Shown: positions 8,764 through 18,400, numbered from the stretch's first letter. The stretch: DNA of 64,000 nt from Vibrio campbellii CAIM 519 = NBRC 15631 = ATCC 25920 (GCF_002163755.1 NZ_CP015864.1:1178001-1242000), one strand, 5' to 3'. Notes: generated from the sequence alone by a model not told the origin. Numbers and translations are program-made.

Positions 8764-8961
8764 TTAGGTAACCTTGTAGCTCCCCGCTGAACTGCCACCC
8801 GAGACTTCCACTTGAGCGTTCTGCGTTATTTCGTCGACTACCGCATTGGCAATGGCTTCAGCCATCATGCCTGCCATGGCGAACTCACCATCAAGAACAA
8901 AGCCCTGGGCTTTCAATTCGGTTTCTAATTTTTGTTTCAGTGATGCTTTGCTTATGGCCAT
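8764..8961 (-). CDS. Small protein at the end of the tail operon
   Basis: The 65-residue product begins MAISKASLKQ and is predicted alpha-helical with an Ala-rich centre. Its ATG overlaps the stop of the spike gene (TGATG), so the two are translationally coupled. I do not recognise a family; the position suggests a minor tail or baseplate component. Confidence 0.65.
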   Translation of the reverse strand: MAISKASLKQKLETELKAQGFVLDGEFAMAGMMAEAIANAVVDEITQNAQVEVSGGSSAGSYKVT

Positions 8962-9659
8962 CAGTCTTTTCCTGCAAATACTGTGGTTGATACGTCAACA
9001 TGGGGTTTTCCCATAAATGGGCAGATACTCGCGCCAGTGCACACGCCTTTACCACCATTGAATTTGATGGTGTCGGCGTCTTCGGTGATGTTATTAGCTT
9101 TGATGGCTCTATTGCCTTTGACGGTTTCAGTGTGGTTACCACCAATGTCTGCGATTCTATCTTCGAGCACTTTGATTTGTTGAGTGAGGCATTCAAGCTT
9201 ATCGGCTTGGTCTGTCTTTCGCTCAAAGTTGCCTTCCTGGTCGACTAATTGATACACGCCTTTTCTCTGTTGGTAACGGCTTTCGCCTTCTTTGATACCT
9301 GGCAGTTTAAAACCGAGTGGCAGCACGCACCGAATAAAGGGCTTGTCGGGTTGGCCGAACATAAACCCGAGTTCAACAATACTGCCGATAGCAGGTGGTT
9401 CTAATCGGCCAGCATGGTCACCAAGGCCCGGAACCGGAAGTGGTACCGCCTGCAATGGTGGTTTATCTTCGTATTCCATTCCCTTTTCATCGAGTAGCTG
9501 AACATCCACAGAATAGTGAGGATAAAAGCGATCAGACAAATCGCCTTCTTCAGGTAGCTCTGGTAATGCAACCACCTTTCCCCATCGTGGCAAATGCCAT
9601 CGTCCGGTTAATTCTGGGAACAAACGAAAAATGATGCGCTTAATGGTGTTTACGTCCAT
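8961..9659 (-). CDS. Baseplate spike protein (gpV-like)
   Basis: The protein has 232 residues. Its centre (PPAIGSIVELGFMFGQPDKPF) fits the OB-fold of gpV/gp45-type baseplate assembly proteins, and the C-terminus is a polar stretch with GNHTETVKGN typical of the spike beta-helix, plus Cys residues in CTGASICPFMG. Such proteins form the membrane-piercing tip of contractile tails. The gene overlaps its upstream neighbour by 10 nt. Confidence 0.75.
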   Translation of the reverse strand: MDVNTIKRIIFRLFPELTGRWHLPRWGKVVALPELPEEGDLSDRFYPHYSVDVQLLDEKGMEYEDKPPLQAVPLPVPGLGDHAGRLEPPAIGSIVELGFMFGQPDKPFIRCVLPLGFKLPGIKEGESRYQQRKGVYQLVDQEGNFERKTDQADKLECLTQQIKVLEDRIADIGGNHTETVKGNRAIKANNITEDADTIKFNGGKGVCTGASICPFMGKPHVDVSTTVFAGKD

Positions 9660-10339
9660 GTGAGCTTAACCTCCGTACCTTCAAACTCTACACCGACCAA
9701 TCGAAGTCCATTCACGACGACACCTGGCTTTAGTTTTGGAATAGCCGGCATCTTTACCGATTTGTTGGCCGTGTGATTGGTCATCAGCGCATTGGGCAAC
9801 GTGATGGGCTTGTCGGCCCAGAATGAATCAGCCCAGCTGCCGATGTATATTTGCCCATTGCCCTGCTGCTGCCAGAACAAATCATCGATGCTAAATGCCT
9901 GAGCCAACTCGTCGATGACGCGATAACCATTACCATCGCTAAAAAAACAAGGGATAGCCGTTTGGCTGTAGGCTTTCTCTGGTACCACAAATTGCAGTCC
10001 CGTTTTATTGGTGACTTCGCTCAGTAGCTGCATCAGTGTTGGGTGACGCAAAATGATATTGATCGGCTGATAGAGAATAGCCGCGAGCTCACGACAGAAC
10101 ACGGTTGACCACCCTTTTTCTGAAGGTTGCACGCGCTCGATGTAACCAAGAAAGACGCGCGTAATGTCATCCCCCCACCCTAAATCAATCGCGATGAGCG
10201 TGTTAGGCTCTGGGTTACCTTCAACTGACAGCTCACAGCGACCAGGCGTATTGTGGCTGAAAACGATGCGGTGGCTTTTCACTTTGGTTTTCTGCTTGCC
10301 CACGTAAGCGCGGCAAAGAAACTTATTGTTGATAGCCAT
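9650..10339 (-). CDS. Baseplate hub protein (gpD-like)
   Basis: The 229-residue product resembles late-control/hub proteins of contractile tails: an N-terminal domain with VFLGYIERVQP, then a second domain with LMQLLSEVTNKTG. It would connect the tail tube to the spike encoded next. ATG at 10339 is preceded by GAGGG. Sequence similarity to P2 gpD is weak by eye, so the call rests partly on gene order. Confidence 0.65.
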   Translation of the reverse strand: MAINNKFLCRAYVGKQKTKVKSHRIVFSHNTPGRCELSVEGNPEPNTLIAIDLGWGDDITRVFLGYIERVQPSEKGWSTVFCRELAAILYQPINIILRHPTLMQLLSEVTNKTGLQFVVPEKAYSQTAIPCFFSDGNGYRVIDELAQAFSIDDLFWQQQGNGQIYIGSWADSFWADKPITLPNALMTNHTANKSVKMPAIPKLKPGVVVNGLRLVGVEFEGTEVKLTWT

Positions 10340-10352
10340 GATTAACCCTCGT

Positions 10353-10889
10353 TTACGCCAGTGCGTTATCCACGCTTTTCAGCACCTTCATCACGCCGGT
10401 TAACTCCACTTGTGTATCGGGTGGCACGTCTTCGGTTTGTCCGGTTTCTACGGGCGTCTTTATCCCCTGCACTTTTTGCTGCGCTGCAGGTTTATCCGGT
10501 TGACGCTGTTCGACTCGCTCTGGCACCGAGAGGTGTTCGACCAGCTCAAACGACACGCTCCACTGGCGGTGCGTGTCTTGCTCATCGGCGCTTACAACGC
10601 CTTGGAATTTCACCTGGCGGATCTTTAGAGCTTCTGCGGTTTGGTTACTAATACGATAGATTTGGCGCGCGTCGTTGTCTTGGGCTTCCGCCATGCTGAA
10701 CAAATTGGTTAGTAGCTGTTTTTTGGTAAAAGGGATCACGCCTTTCACGGTCAGAATTTTACCTTTGCTACCTGTTTCTGCTTGGTCGGTAGCCGAGGTC
10801 TGGCCGGACATGTCTTGTCCAGCCAATTGCTGACGAACACTAATGCGTAAGCTTTTTAATGGGAGTTGGGCGCCGTTAAGGGTTAGCAT
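10353..10889 (-). CDS. Baseplate-associated protein, unrecognised
   Basis: A 178-residue protein with a beta-rich N-terminal half and a Pro/Gln-rich linker (residues about 130-150). ATG at 10889 follows GGAAG. It lies between the tail fibre block and the hub gene, where K139-like phages encode a baseplate complex protein. I cannot name the domain with certainty. Confidence 0.6.
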   Translation of the reverse strand: MLTLNGAQLPLKSLRISVRQQLAGQDMSGQTSATDQAETGSKGKILTVKGVIPFTKKQLLTNLFSMAEAQDNDARQIYRISNQTAEALKIRQVKFQGVVSADEQDTHRQWSVSFELVEHLSVPERVEQRQPDKPAAQQKVQGIKTPVETGQTEDVPPDTQVELTGVMKVLKSVDNALA

Positions 10890-10901
10890 TTGCTTCTTCC
10901 T

Positions 10902-11189
10902 TTAACAGTCAATGGCACCAGAGAACATCTGAGTAGTTTTCAGGTGCTCATACGCTAGCTTGTAAATGTCTTTGTTTACGTCAAGCTCAGGTGAAAACTT
11001 TTCTACTGGATAATCCAAAACCTTTTTTAGACCTAAATCTCTCGAATTTTTACTTTCATAAATTGACAAGTAAATCTCCGAATGAGTTTTAAGCACGTCA
11101 ACTCTATCAATTACAACATAAGCTTCACTTAAATTTAAAGACGCACTCAACCCTTCTGGTGTGAATTTAATTTCTTTCATTAAAGCCAT
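10902..11189 (-). CDS. Small protein downstream of tail fibre
   Basis: The 95-residue protein starts at ATG 11189 with GAGG upstream and lies 10 nt after the tail fibre gene. It is AT-richer than the genes on its left and matches the composition of the fibre C-terminal region, so it was probably acquired with it. The position suggests a fibre chaperone or assembly protein, but no motif proves this. Confidence 0.6.
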   Translation of the reverse strand: MALMKEIKFTPEGLSASLNLSEAYVVIDRVDVLKTHSEIYLSIYESKNSRDLGLKKVLDYPVEKFSPELDVNKDIYKLAYEHLKTTQMFSGAIDC

Positions 11190-11198
11190 TTTATTACC

Positions 11199-13676
11199 TC
11201 AACTAATATTAGGAATCATTGCCGTTGCAGTGATGTATTCATCGCCTGCTTTATTTGATGTCGTGGCGACCAAACAAAAACGCTTAAATGTAACCCCTGC
11301 AGCACTAGCAGAGCATTCGATTTCGATATACTTAGCCTCTCTGTTCATTACATAAAAAAGGTTTTGCCCGCTTGAACCTACATCTAAATGATTATTGACT
11401 TGACCAAAACGAGCCATTGGATTGTCAGCTGATGCAAAATAAACATCACCATCCTTCCCATTTATTAGATTTCCGCTTTCGTCATACCCAATAACCTTTA
11501 CAGTGACCCCACCTACAGTCCTGCCTTCAACGTAAAACCTGAAAAACTCACTCCCCGGAGATATTTCGAGCAAAGGTGTTTTATAGATCATTGCATACGC
11601 TGGGCGAGACATTAGAGGCCCATTGATATCAATATTGGCTAACCCAAGCATGTTAGGGTTATTGTTCGTATCTTTTTTATATGACGCAGATGTAAATGCC
11701 ATTAATACCAATCGCATGTTGAACAAGTCGTTTACATTCTTAACTACGTTATTAGTACCATTGTCTATAATTTGCTTCGCAGTATTAAAGCCGTTTGGAT
11801 ATGAAGTCCAATTCGTAATTACTCCATTGTTGCTTGTATCACTATCAAACTCGACAATAAGGTCATTCTCACCTCGAACATCTTTAACTTGGTTGCTTTG
11901 ACCTTTCTTAAAATGAATTTTTGAATCGGCAGCTTCAAAGTTTCCACCATGAAACTTATTACTGTTGTGATGATAAATTCCGTCAACAATCAGGATGTCA
12001 CAAACTTGCAGATAGAAATCATTGCTGTTAACCCAAGCTTTATTTGTTGGATTTTCACCATCTGGATTCATGTTTGTGTTAATTTCTAGCGTCCTTACTT
12101 GTTGAATGTGTATTTTGCTAATAGACGTTTCATCTTGAGTTCCACCCAAGCTTTCAGAACTATCTGCCCAAACTTGTACATAGCTCGCTTCACCAATTCT
12201 TATGGTTGATTTTTTACTCCCAACAATTCTGATAGCAGGTGATTCCCCTCCGCGATTAACTTTGTGAACACTTTGGTTGTAGTATTGTTGTTCTATTGTC
12301 GAATCACCACCAAGAAGCAGCGTAATGAAATTGCCAGTACCAACCAACTGAGCTTTGTAGTCAACCGATTTCACATCTCTAAAATCTACCGTTTTTGATG
12401 TATTGTAGATGAGTCCAATATTCGAACTCAGTGTTATACCTTTACTCTTGCAATAGGTAGCTGCACGATAGTGTGCATCATACGTATCGAGTGCTTTTTC
12501 ATCAGCCCCCCATCCCTCAACATAACCCATTGTTCGTAAATTTCTGACGCGTTGATTAACAAATTCAAAGATGACATTACTACCATCACCTTGGCGGGCT
12601 AATAACTCAGCAGTCCCGTAATCATTGTTGTTAACAAAAGATATCACTACTCCTTTTGGAACATCCCAAGCATACCAGAGTTCATATTCATCATTTTTCT
12701 TTAGTTTGATTGCTGAATATCCATCAATAACAACACCTTGTATTTCATCCTCCGCCCCCACTAACTGCTTAGTTTGAGTATCAGATTCAGAATATTTTTT
12801 AACTTCATCTAACACCCATGTTCGACTAGCACTCTCCCCCTCCGGCCTCAAATCACTCACCGAACCATCACCCAACACCTGGGCAACTTTACAAACAAAG
12901 TGCTTCACGCCATTGGCATCGGTGTAGTCGTCTTTCTCATCGGCAGTAATCACAAAATCAAATAGGATGACTTGCTCACCTGTTGGTGTTCCTTCGCGGT
13001 GTGCGTCTACGTAGATGAATGATGGCTTGTTAGGTACTTGAACATTGCGATCAAATTCGAGCATGACACGGTTGCCCGACACATAGCCGGCACCCGCTTT
13101 GATATTGAATGCACTCGCTTGAGGTGTTACCAAGAAACCGTCTTCGATAAACCAATCTTTACCATTCTGGTCGATGATGGCTTGCGCTACATCGTCATCC
13201 ATTTTCTTCATACGTGGTGTTGCATTGTACTGCCATGTTGAAGCATCTACCGTGATGTTGGTAATTTCAGCAATGTCCTTGTATTCAAGAACAACCGAAC
13301 GTACGAGTGTATTACCTGCGACACCTGGCTCATCTGCCGTCTTTGGTGTGAGTGCATGGTGGTCAATGGTCACCAACACGCCATATTCTGAGCAGTATGC
13401 GCCTGTCCAGTTGAAATCGAACGGACCAACATCACTGGTCAACGTTGAGCTATAAATTACCGAGTCTGCAGAAAGTCGACCACGCTGTTCGACACCTTCT
13501 TGGTGAACAACATGATCAGTAGGTACCACATCATCTGGCTGCGGGAACTCTGGGCGATTGGGCACATTGGCAAAAATCATCTTATCGATGATCAGTGGCT
13601 TTTCTTCTGCATTAAGCTGAGCCAATAACGCCTTACCTGCGGCGGTCAAAATCGACTTATCAGTGGTGTTTGTCAT
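11199..13676 (-). CDS. Tail fibre / receptor-binding protein (gpH-like)
   Basis: The protein has 825 residues. The first 280 or so (MTNTTDKSILTAAGKALLAQ..., with EYGVLVTIDHH and repeated PTDHVVHQEG-type motifs) match the P2 gpH / DUF3751 tail-collar type that attaches fibre to baseplate. The rest is Ser/Asn/Gly-rich beta structure with no cysteine-rich or collagen repeats. Base composition drops to strongly AT-rich to the left of about 12,840, marking a module boundary in the gene. The C-terminal part should determine host receptor specificity. Confidence 0.8.
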   Translation of the reverse strand: MTNTTDKSILTAAGKALLAQLNAEEKPLIIDKMIFANVPNRPEFPQPDDVVPTDHVVHQEGVEQRGRLSADSVIYSSTLTSDVGPFDFNWTGAYCSEYGVLVTIDHHALTPKTADEPGVAGNTLVRSVVLEYKDIAEITNITVDASTWQYNATPRMKKMDDDVAQAIIDQNGKDWFIEDGFLVTPQASAFNIKAGAGYVSGNRVMLEFDRNVQVPNKPSFIYVDAHREGTPTGEQVILFDFVITADEKDDYTDANGVKHFVCKVAQVLGDGSVSDLRPEGESASRTWVLDEVKKYSESDTQTKQLVGAEDEIQGVVIDGYSAIKLKKNDEYELWYAWDVPKGVVISFVNNNDYGTAELLARQGDGSNVIFEFVNQRVRNLRTMGYVEGWGADEKALDTYDAHYRAATYCKSKGITLSSNIGLIYNTSKTVDFRDVKSVDYKAQLVGTGNFITLLLGGDSTIEQQYYNQSVHKVNRGGESPAIRIVGSKKSTIRIGEASYVQVWADSSESLGGTQDETSISKIHIQQVRTLEINTNMNPDGENPTNKAWVNSNDFYLQVCDILIVDGIYHHNSNKFHGGNFEAADSKIHFKKGQSNQVKDVRGENDLIVEFDSDTSNNGVITNWTSYPNGFNTAKQIIDNGTNNVVKNVNDLFNMRLVLMAFTSASYKKDTNNNPNMLGLANIDINGPLMSRPAYAMIYKTPLLEISPGSEFFRFYVEGRTVGGVTVKVIGYDESGNLINGKDGDVYFASADNPMARFGQVNNHLDVGSSGQNLFYVMNREAKYIEIECSASAAGVTFKRFCLVATTSNKAGDEYITATAMIPNIS

Positions 13677-13688
13677 TCTTTTAGTTCC

Positions 13689-14291
13689 TTAGCCCTTCAC
13701 TGTGGCTTGGTAATATTCACAATCGACATTGAGCATATTCGGTAACATGCTAACGTTTATCCGTGTCTTAACGTGTGACGCTGAATATTGCGCTTCAATG
13801 TTCTTGCTTCGCGCGGCCAACGGCATTTCGACATAACTGGTGTATTGATAACGGCGACAGGTACGCCCGTATTGACGTACGACTGTGTCTACTAACTTCG
13901 GGACATTGGTTAAATCCCCATCTCGAATCTTTAGGCTGATCACGTCCCAATCGACATTCACTAACCTTTCATCTTGAGCAATGTGCGGATAACCTAGCTT
14001 TGCAAACATGTCTTCCCAGCCGGATACCGAGCCTGCATCACGGGCAAAACCATAGGCATGAGCTACACGGGTTCGAAACAGTTCTTCGGGTTCTTGGCCG
14101 AGCTTTTCTACGCCACGTTGCCAAGCAAGAATATTGACTAGTGCAATCGGTGCGGTCAGAGGGTCATGTTGCTGCAGTGGCATTTCAAATGCGGCTTTTA
14201 CATGTTCCCAGTGGTTGCATAGGGCTCTTGCAAGTTTCGCCAGCTCTCCTCTACCCATCCAGTAACGAAGGTTTATCTCAGGAATGTTCAA
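13689..14291 (-). CDS. Tail protein I (baseplate)
   Basis: The 200-residue product fits the P2 gpI tail protein: it follows gpJ with a 14-nt overlap and precedes the fibre gene, and it contains LVNILAWQRGVEKL and RTRVAHAYGFARDAG stretches typical of this family. gpI helps close the wedge of the contractile baseplate. Confidence 0.75.
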   Translation of the reverse strand: MNIPEINLRYWMGRGELAKLARALCNHWEHVKAAFEMPLQQHDPLTAPIALVNILAWQRGVEKLGQEPEELFRTRVAHAYGFARDAGSVSGWEDMFAKLGYPHIAQDERLVNVDWDVISLKIRDGDLTNVPKLVDTVVRQYGRTCRRYQYTSYVEMPLAARSKNIEAQYSASHVKTRINVSMLPNMLNVDCEYYQATVKG

Positions 14292-15465
14292 TCGATACCT
14301 CCAACGTCTGAATGCGAGGCACCGTTAGGTTGTTAATGATGTCGGCGTTATCGAATTCGAGCGATTCAATCTGTGCAAACTGGCCGTGAAGCTCTTGGCC
14401 TAACTTGGAAAAACTAAAGCGCAATACCGGATTGGTTACGGTTGGCGAATAATCGGTGTTCTCGCGGAATGCCGCGCCTATGAACTTTTCAACGGCCGCT
14501 TTTAATTGGGTACGCTCATCCATCGTGAGTGAGCGAATCGGCCACACTCGACAAACAATATTGGCCTGCGTTTCTGGCATCGCCATTACTTGCAGATCAT
14601 CACCATGGCCGTGTTGCCCTTGCTCACGAATATAGGCATTCAAGTCAGCAAGCATTTCTGGTGATGGTTCACCCGTATCAAGCAAAATGTAGGAATTGGC
14701 AGTACCAGGCCCACGTGGTGCGTTATGCTCGAAATACACGTTGTCATCATTAATGCCTGCGCGACTCGTTAACAAAGAACGGTAAGCCGCATCAATGTGC
14801 CATTTAGCCACCGCGCTCCACTGGTTGCGAATACGTAAGCGAAGTTCATCGTTGCTTTCTTTGTCGGCACCTGCAGCGGTTAGCCATTCGGCTGGGTTCG
14901 TTGCTGCTGCAATGCCTGGTATCGCAGTCGGCAAAATATGGTAATACCCTTCGCCAAGGTTGTAGGCCGCACCTTCACTTTCTGACTCAACTTCCGCCAT
15001 AATCATCGTTTCGTTTTCTGGCAGCGTGGTATCAGCAAGCACACGAACGCGGTAGATATTGCCGTTAATGGGCTCGGTCTGAATCCAAGTATCTTTTGGA
15101 ATGACTAACGCTGGCCCTTTTGTGGCTGCACGTTGGAAGGCGATCAAACCTTTGGCTTTAGTTGCTTCTTTACGAGTGAGTTTGCACTGCCATGCGAGTA
15201 GGTCTAACCATTGGTCTACAGCGGTTGCAACAAACATGTTCGGAAGAACGTAATCCACCAACAATGTATTGATGAGCCACAAGGTCACTTGTACCACGGC
15301 CGATTCAATCAAGCGCCAGAACGGGGAGAAAAGCGAGTCGTTAGAGATAATGCACTCTTCCTTTTCCATCTCCTCTTTCAGCACTTTTTTCCAACTTGCT
15401 GCATCGTTTGGGATACCGGATTGCTTTACCAGTTCGGCGTAATCTGGCTTAGGAATATCAGACAT
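14278..15465 (-). CDS. Baseplate J-like protein
   Basis: ATG at 15465 (GGAGAC upstream) overlaps the stop of the previous gene by 8 nt; an upstream in-frame start at 15492 is less likely. The 395-residue protein carries the baseplate J core: an N-terminal region, RKEATKAKGLIAFQR, a beta domain, and AAGADKESNDELRLRIRN, which is the typical J signature. It forms the wedge of the contractile tail baseplate. Confidence 0.88.
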   Translation of the reverse strand: MSDIPKPDYAELVKQSGIPNDAASWKKVLKEEMEKEECIISNDSLFSPFWRLIESAVVQVTLWLINTLLVDYVLPNMFVATAVDQWLDLLAWQCKLTRKEATKAKGLIAFQRAATKGPALVIPKDTWIQTEPINGNIYRVRVLADTTLPENETMIMAEVESESEGAAYNLGEGYYHILPTAIPGIAAATNPAEWLTAAGADKESNDELRLRIRNQWSAVAKWHIDAAYRSLLTSRAGINDDNVYFEHNAPRGPGTANSYILLDTGEPSPEMLADLNAYIREQGQHGHGDDLQVMAMPETQANIVCRVWPIRSLTMDERTQLKAAVEKFIGAAFRENTDYSPTVTNPVLRFSFSKLGQELHGQFAQIESLEFDNADIINNLTVPRIQTLEVSIEHS

Positions 15466-15805
15466 TGGTTGTCTCCGAAGTTGTGATATCAAGCGTTACG
15501 TCGCCAAAGTCTGCAGTCGTGGCGAAAACATAAATTGTGCCTTCCGTTGGTTCTTCTAGTCGCACGGTACCAGGTACTAAACGAACATCTTCTTCAACCA
15601 ACAGCTCTAACTTGGTGCGAATATCCGCTTTTTTTGATGGGCTGCGCTCTGCAATGAGCTCAACCGCTAAATTACTCTCGATGATGGTGTGTTTAATGTC
15701 TTGGGCGATCAGCGCTCGGTCTTGAATCAACACAGGGTTACGGCCTGCATCGAGCACCACGTCACCGTTTTCAATTAGGATGTCTTGATAGAGGTAATCC
15801 GCCAT
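15458..15805 (-). CDS. DUF2590-type baseplate protein (gpW-like)
   Basis: The 115-residue protein occupies the gpW/gp25 position directly before gpJ and has the short helix-strand pattern of gp25-like wedge proteins (RALIAQDIKHTIIESNLAVELIAERS). Its start codon overlaps the tape measure stop (TAATG). The K139-like family name DUF2590 is from memory. Confidence 0.7.
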   Translation of the reverse strand: MADYLYQDILIENGDVVLDAGRNPVLIQDRALIAQDIKHTIIESNLAVELIAERSPSKKADIRTKLELLVEEDVRLVPGTVRLEEPTEGTIYVFATTADFGDVTLDITTSETTNV

Positions 15806-17691
15806 TAACCTGCCGCCATTTCTAATTCACTCGCCATGTCCTGTGGACTGCTCATGTAAGTTGGATAAATCGCCACACCACCGTAGTTGGTTGAACTGGT
15901 TTGATAGTTGGCAATGCTCTTGGCCGCACCACCTGGCTGAACTTGTGCGTAAGGTGTCGCGCTTTGGACTGACTTAGATTTCACTTGAACAGATTCATCA
16001 TCACCGCCGAAACCTGGCAGCCAATCAACTAGCCCTTTCAGGTTTTCCCAAATACCCGCCAACTTCTGAGTGAACCAACTAAAGACACTGCTAAAAATGT
16101 TGCGCATCGAGTCGGCCATTTCTCCAATGAAGGCAAAACCACTGGTATCGGTAAAGCCACTCATCACCCATTGCCAGCCTGCTTTGATGAACTCAAACAT
16201 AGCTCTAAATGGCATGGTGATTAATGTGAGAGCGCCTTCTAGTACTTGGAACCAAGTTGTGTCACCAAACGAGGCTTTCAGATCATCCCAGTAATAAATC
16301 AGAGCACCCACTGCAGTTACCGCAGCAATCACCGCCCCCACGATCAAGATAATAGGATTGGCGGCAATGGCGATGTTCGCGGCGAGCATCGCAGCACGAA
16401 AAGCGCCTAACCCTTGAGTGAGCAAAGCGTTAACACCGGCGAACACCTTCATAGTGAGCATGTAAGTTGCCATTGCTTGTTTACCCAAACCCATCATCAA
16501 GGTAAATGCACCGCCTGCTGCCGCCGCACCTAAGATCGCCATAGCAGCAAAGCCAATGTATTTGGTCAGGTTCGGGAACATCTCTGTCCATTCGATGATT
16601 TCCATCGCGCCATCGGCCAAGCTCGACACCACAGGCAAGAGAGAAGGCAACAACGCCGCACCAAAGGCGGTTCGAACGGCAAACACGCCTTGTTCGAGTC
16701 GCTCCCATTGGTCGGTCATACTGTGGGCCATCTTAATGGCCGTGTTTAGGTTACTCGCATCATTTAGCTCTTTGACGCTCGATTGAAGATCACCCGTTTT
16801 TCCGATCAAGTCGGTGATAAGCAGAACGGCTTCATCAGAGCCGAAAGCTTGTTTTATCTGGTCGATTTCGAGTGAATCTAAATCACCAAACTGGCTCTGC
16901 AATTTCGACATGATGTCGAACATTGGCAGCATCTTTCCGTTGCTGTCGGTAAACGCCATGCCTAGCTTGTCTTGCGCTTTAACCACGCCGTTCATAAAGG
17001 CTTTATAACGAGTCCCCGCTTCACTGCCAGACATAGAGCCTTGCAACAGACCAAGAACGGCCATTTGCTCTTGAATGGCTACCCCGTGCGTTTTACCCAA
17101 TGCACCAACACTTTTGAATGCATCTGACATGCCTTGACCTGTCGTTTTGAACATCTCAACAGATTTGGCGGTCATGCCGGCGACTTGCTCAGCCCAGTTA
17201 TCTTTACCTATCCGCTCCGCTTGGTCTTTAAACACCGAGTACATGGTGCCCATGTAGTTGGTAATGGTGGCGGTATCCGCTTTAGTCGCAGCGGCTAAAA
17301 TAGCCGAGCTTCTAGTGACACCCGCCAGTTCATCACCTGTCATGCTACCCATAGCAGATTTAATGTCGTAAGACGCCGCCACGAATTCAGTGGCCGACTT
17401 ACCGTATTCAACCGAGAACTTCATCGCGGTTTGAGCAAGAGTTTTTAGTTGATCATCGGCAACGCCTAGTGATTTCACCTCACCTAACGCCCTGTCCATT
17501 TCAATCGCTGGCATTAAGGCTTGTTGCAGAGCAAAACCCGCACCCACCATGCCAGCGGCGCCCGATACCATAGTCTGAGTACCTTGTTTGTAGGTATTCG
17601 TGACGTCGGTGAGTTGACGCTGAATGTGACCTAGAGGTTTAGATATCTGGTCAATCAATCCAACTTGAAATCTGAGGGCTTCTGGTAACAT
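15805..17691 (-). CDS. Tail tape measure protein
   Basis: The protein has 628 residues: a TP901-type tape measure domain in the N-terminal half (ASYDIKSAMGSMTGDELAGVTRSSAILAAATKADTATITNYMG region), then hydrophobic helices around residues 380-470 and a Trp-rich stretch. It sets tail length and may form a channel during DNA ejection. It follows the frameshifted chaperone gene, as usual in tailed phages. Confidence 0.88.
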   Translation of the reverse strand: MLPEALRFQVGLIDQISKPLGHIQRQLTDVTNTYKQGTQTMVSGAAGMVGAGFALQQALMPAIEMDRALGEVKSLGVADDQLKTLAQTAMKFSVEYGKSATEFVAASYDIKSAMGSMTGDELAGVTRSSAILAAATKADTATITNYMGTMYSVFKDQAERIGKDNWAEQVAGMTAKSVEMFKTTGQGMSDAFKSVGALGKTHGVAIQEQMAVLGLLQGSMSGSEAGTRYKAFMNGVVKAQDKLGMAFTDSNGKMLPMFDIMSKLQSQFGDLDSLEIDQIKQAFGSDEAVLLITDLIGKTGDLQSSVKELNDASNLNTAIKMAHSMTDQWERLEQGVFAVRTAFGAALLPSLLPVVSSLADGAMEIIEWTEMFPNLTKYIGFAAMAILGAAAAGGAFTLMMGLGKQAMATYMLTMKVFAGVNALLTQGLGAFRAAMLAANIAIAANPIILIVGAVIAAVTAVGALIYYWDDLKASFGDTTWFQVLEGALTLITMPFRAMFEFIKAGWQWVMSGFTDTSGFAFIGEMADSMRNIFSSVFSWFTQKLAGIWENLKGLVDWLPGFGGDDESVQVKSKSVQSATPYAQVQPGGAAKSIANYQTSSTNYGGVAIYPTYMSSPQDMASELEMAAG

Positions 17692-17716
17692 TCACTTCTC
17701 TCTACTAACCTGGTGG

Positions 17717-18165
17717 TTAACCGCTAAAGGCCTTGGCCACACCGCTAGCGGTGACGGCTTGCATGTTTTCCCAATGGTTCTTCTCTAGCCAAATTGCATA
17801 AGCCAGGTTCTGGTCAGTATCTGGCTCATTGGGTAGCCACTTTCGCCGCCACGCGTACATTTTTTGCCTGTCGCTGCTCTCAATGGCAGCGACAAGCCCA
17901 TCTATTTTTTTACCGAGATGGAGAGTTTGGGTGCGTACTCTTTAAGAACCGCGCCATAGATCTGCGTTGCTGCACCTGGGTTCTGCTGAGTCAGTTCACG
18001 CAGCGCATCTTTTGAATCAGCGCTAACACAGCTCATCAAGAAATTATGGGCCGCGCTACTCGCATCACCTTGCAAGATGGTGTTTTGCGCCTCGTCGTAC
18101 TCGACTGGCGTTGGGTTGAACTCTAGGTCTGTTGACCCAACGGTTAAAACAATGGGTTTTGTCAT
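17717..18165 (-). CDS. Tail assembly chaperone, -1 frameshift product (E+E' type)
   Basis: The short product ends at TAG 17902 (87 residues). Just before the stop the coding strand reads GTA AAA AAA TAG, which is an in-frame A_AAA_AAA slippery heptamer (17905-17911). Slipping back one base opens a further 62 codons (IDGLVAAIESSDRQ... to AKAFSG) ending at TAA 17717, giving a 149-residue fusion. The extension has no start signal of its own. Tail assembly chaperones before the tape measure gene are made in just this way in P2 (E/E') and lambda (G/GT). They bind the tape measure protein during tube assembly. Confidence 0.8.
17902..18165 (-). CDS. Tail assembly chaperone, short form
   Basis: The unshifted 87-residue protein starts MTKPIVLTVGS at 18165 and ends VKK before TAG. 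The centre (VEYDEAQNTILQGDASSAAHNFL) matches the phage tail assembly chaperone family found upstream of tape measure genes in K139-like phages. The start overlaps the stop of the preceding gene by 4 nt. Confidence 0.8.
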   Translation of the reverse strand: MTKPIVLTVGSTDLEFNPTPVEYDEAQNTILQGDASSAAHNFLMSCVSADSKDALRELTQQNPGAATQIYGAVLKEYAPKLSISVKK

Positions 18166-18398
18166 GCTGCTTCTCGCTTTAACGTTTCGTAAATTCGGGT
18201 GAGTCCGGTTTCCAATTGACGCTCTAACCGTTCAAAACCGTCCTTCACTTCTTCTTTGGTGGCGTAACTCTCCGCCACATGAGTTTTATAGTCGGCAAGC
18301 TCTTTTGAGAGAGAGAACAGCTTGCCAATCAATGCTCCGGTTAACATCACCAACAAGGTAGCCAAGGCAACCAGAGCCGATAGCCAAGTTGGGTCCAT
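18162..18398 (-). CDS. Small membrane protein with coiled coil, lysis cassette
   Basis: The 78-residue protein has one N-terminal membrane helix (LSALVALATLLVMLTGALIG) and a charged coiled coil (KEEVKDGFERLERQLETGL). This layout fits an inner-membrane spanin or a small holin partner. It lies in a run of three small genes with the lysin. The exact role is inferred. Confidence 0.6.
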   Translation of the reverse strand: MDPTWLSALVALATLLVMLTGALIGKLFSLSKELADYKTHVAESYATKEEVKDGFERLERQLETGLTRIYETLKREAA

Positions 18399-18400
18399 CG

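Noticed and set aside
17700..17901. Separate gene between chaperone and tape measure
   Set aside because: No start signal; the frame is better explained as the -1 frameshift extension.
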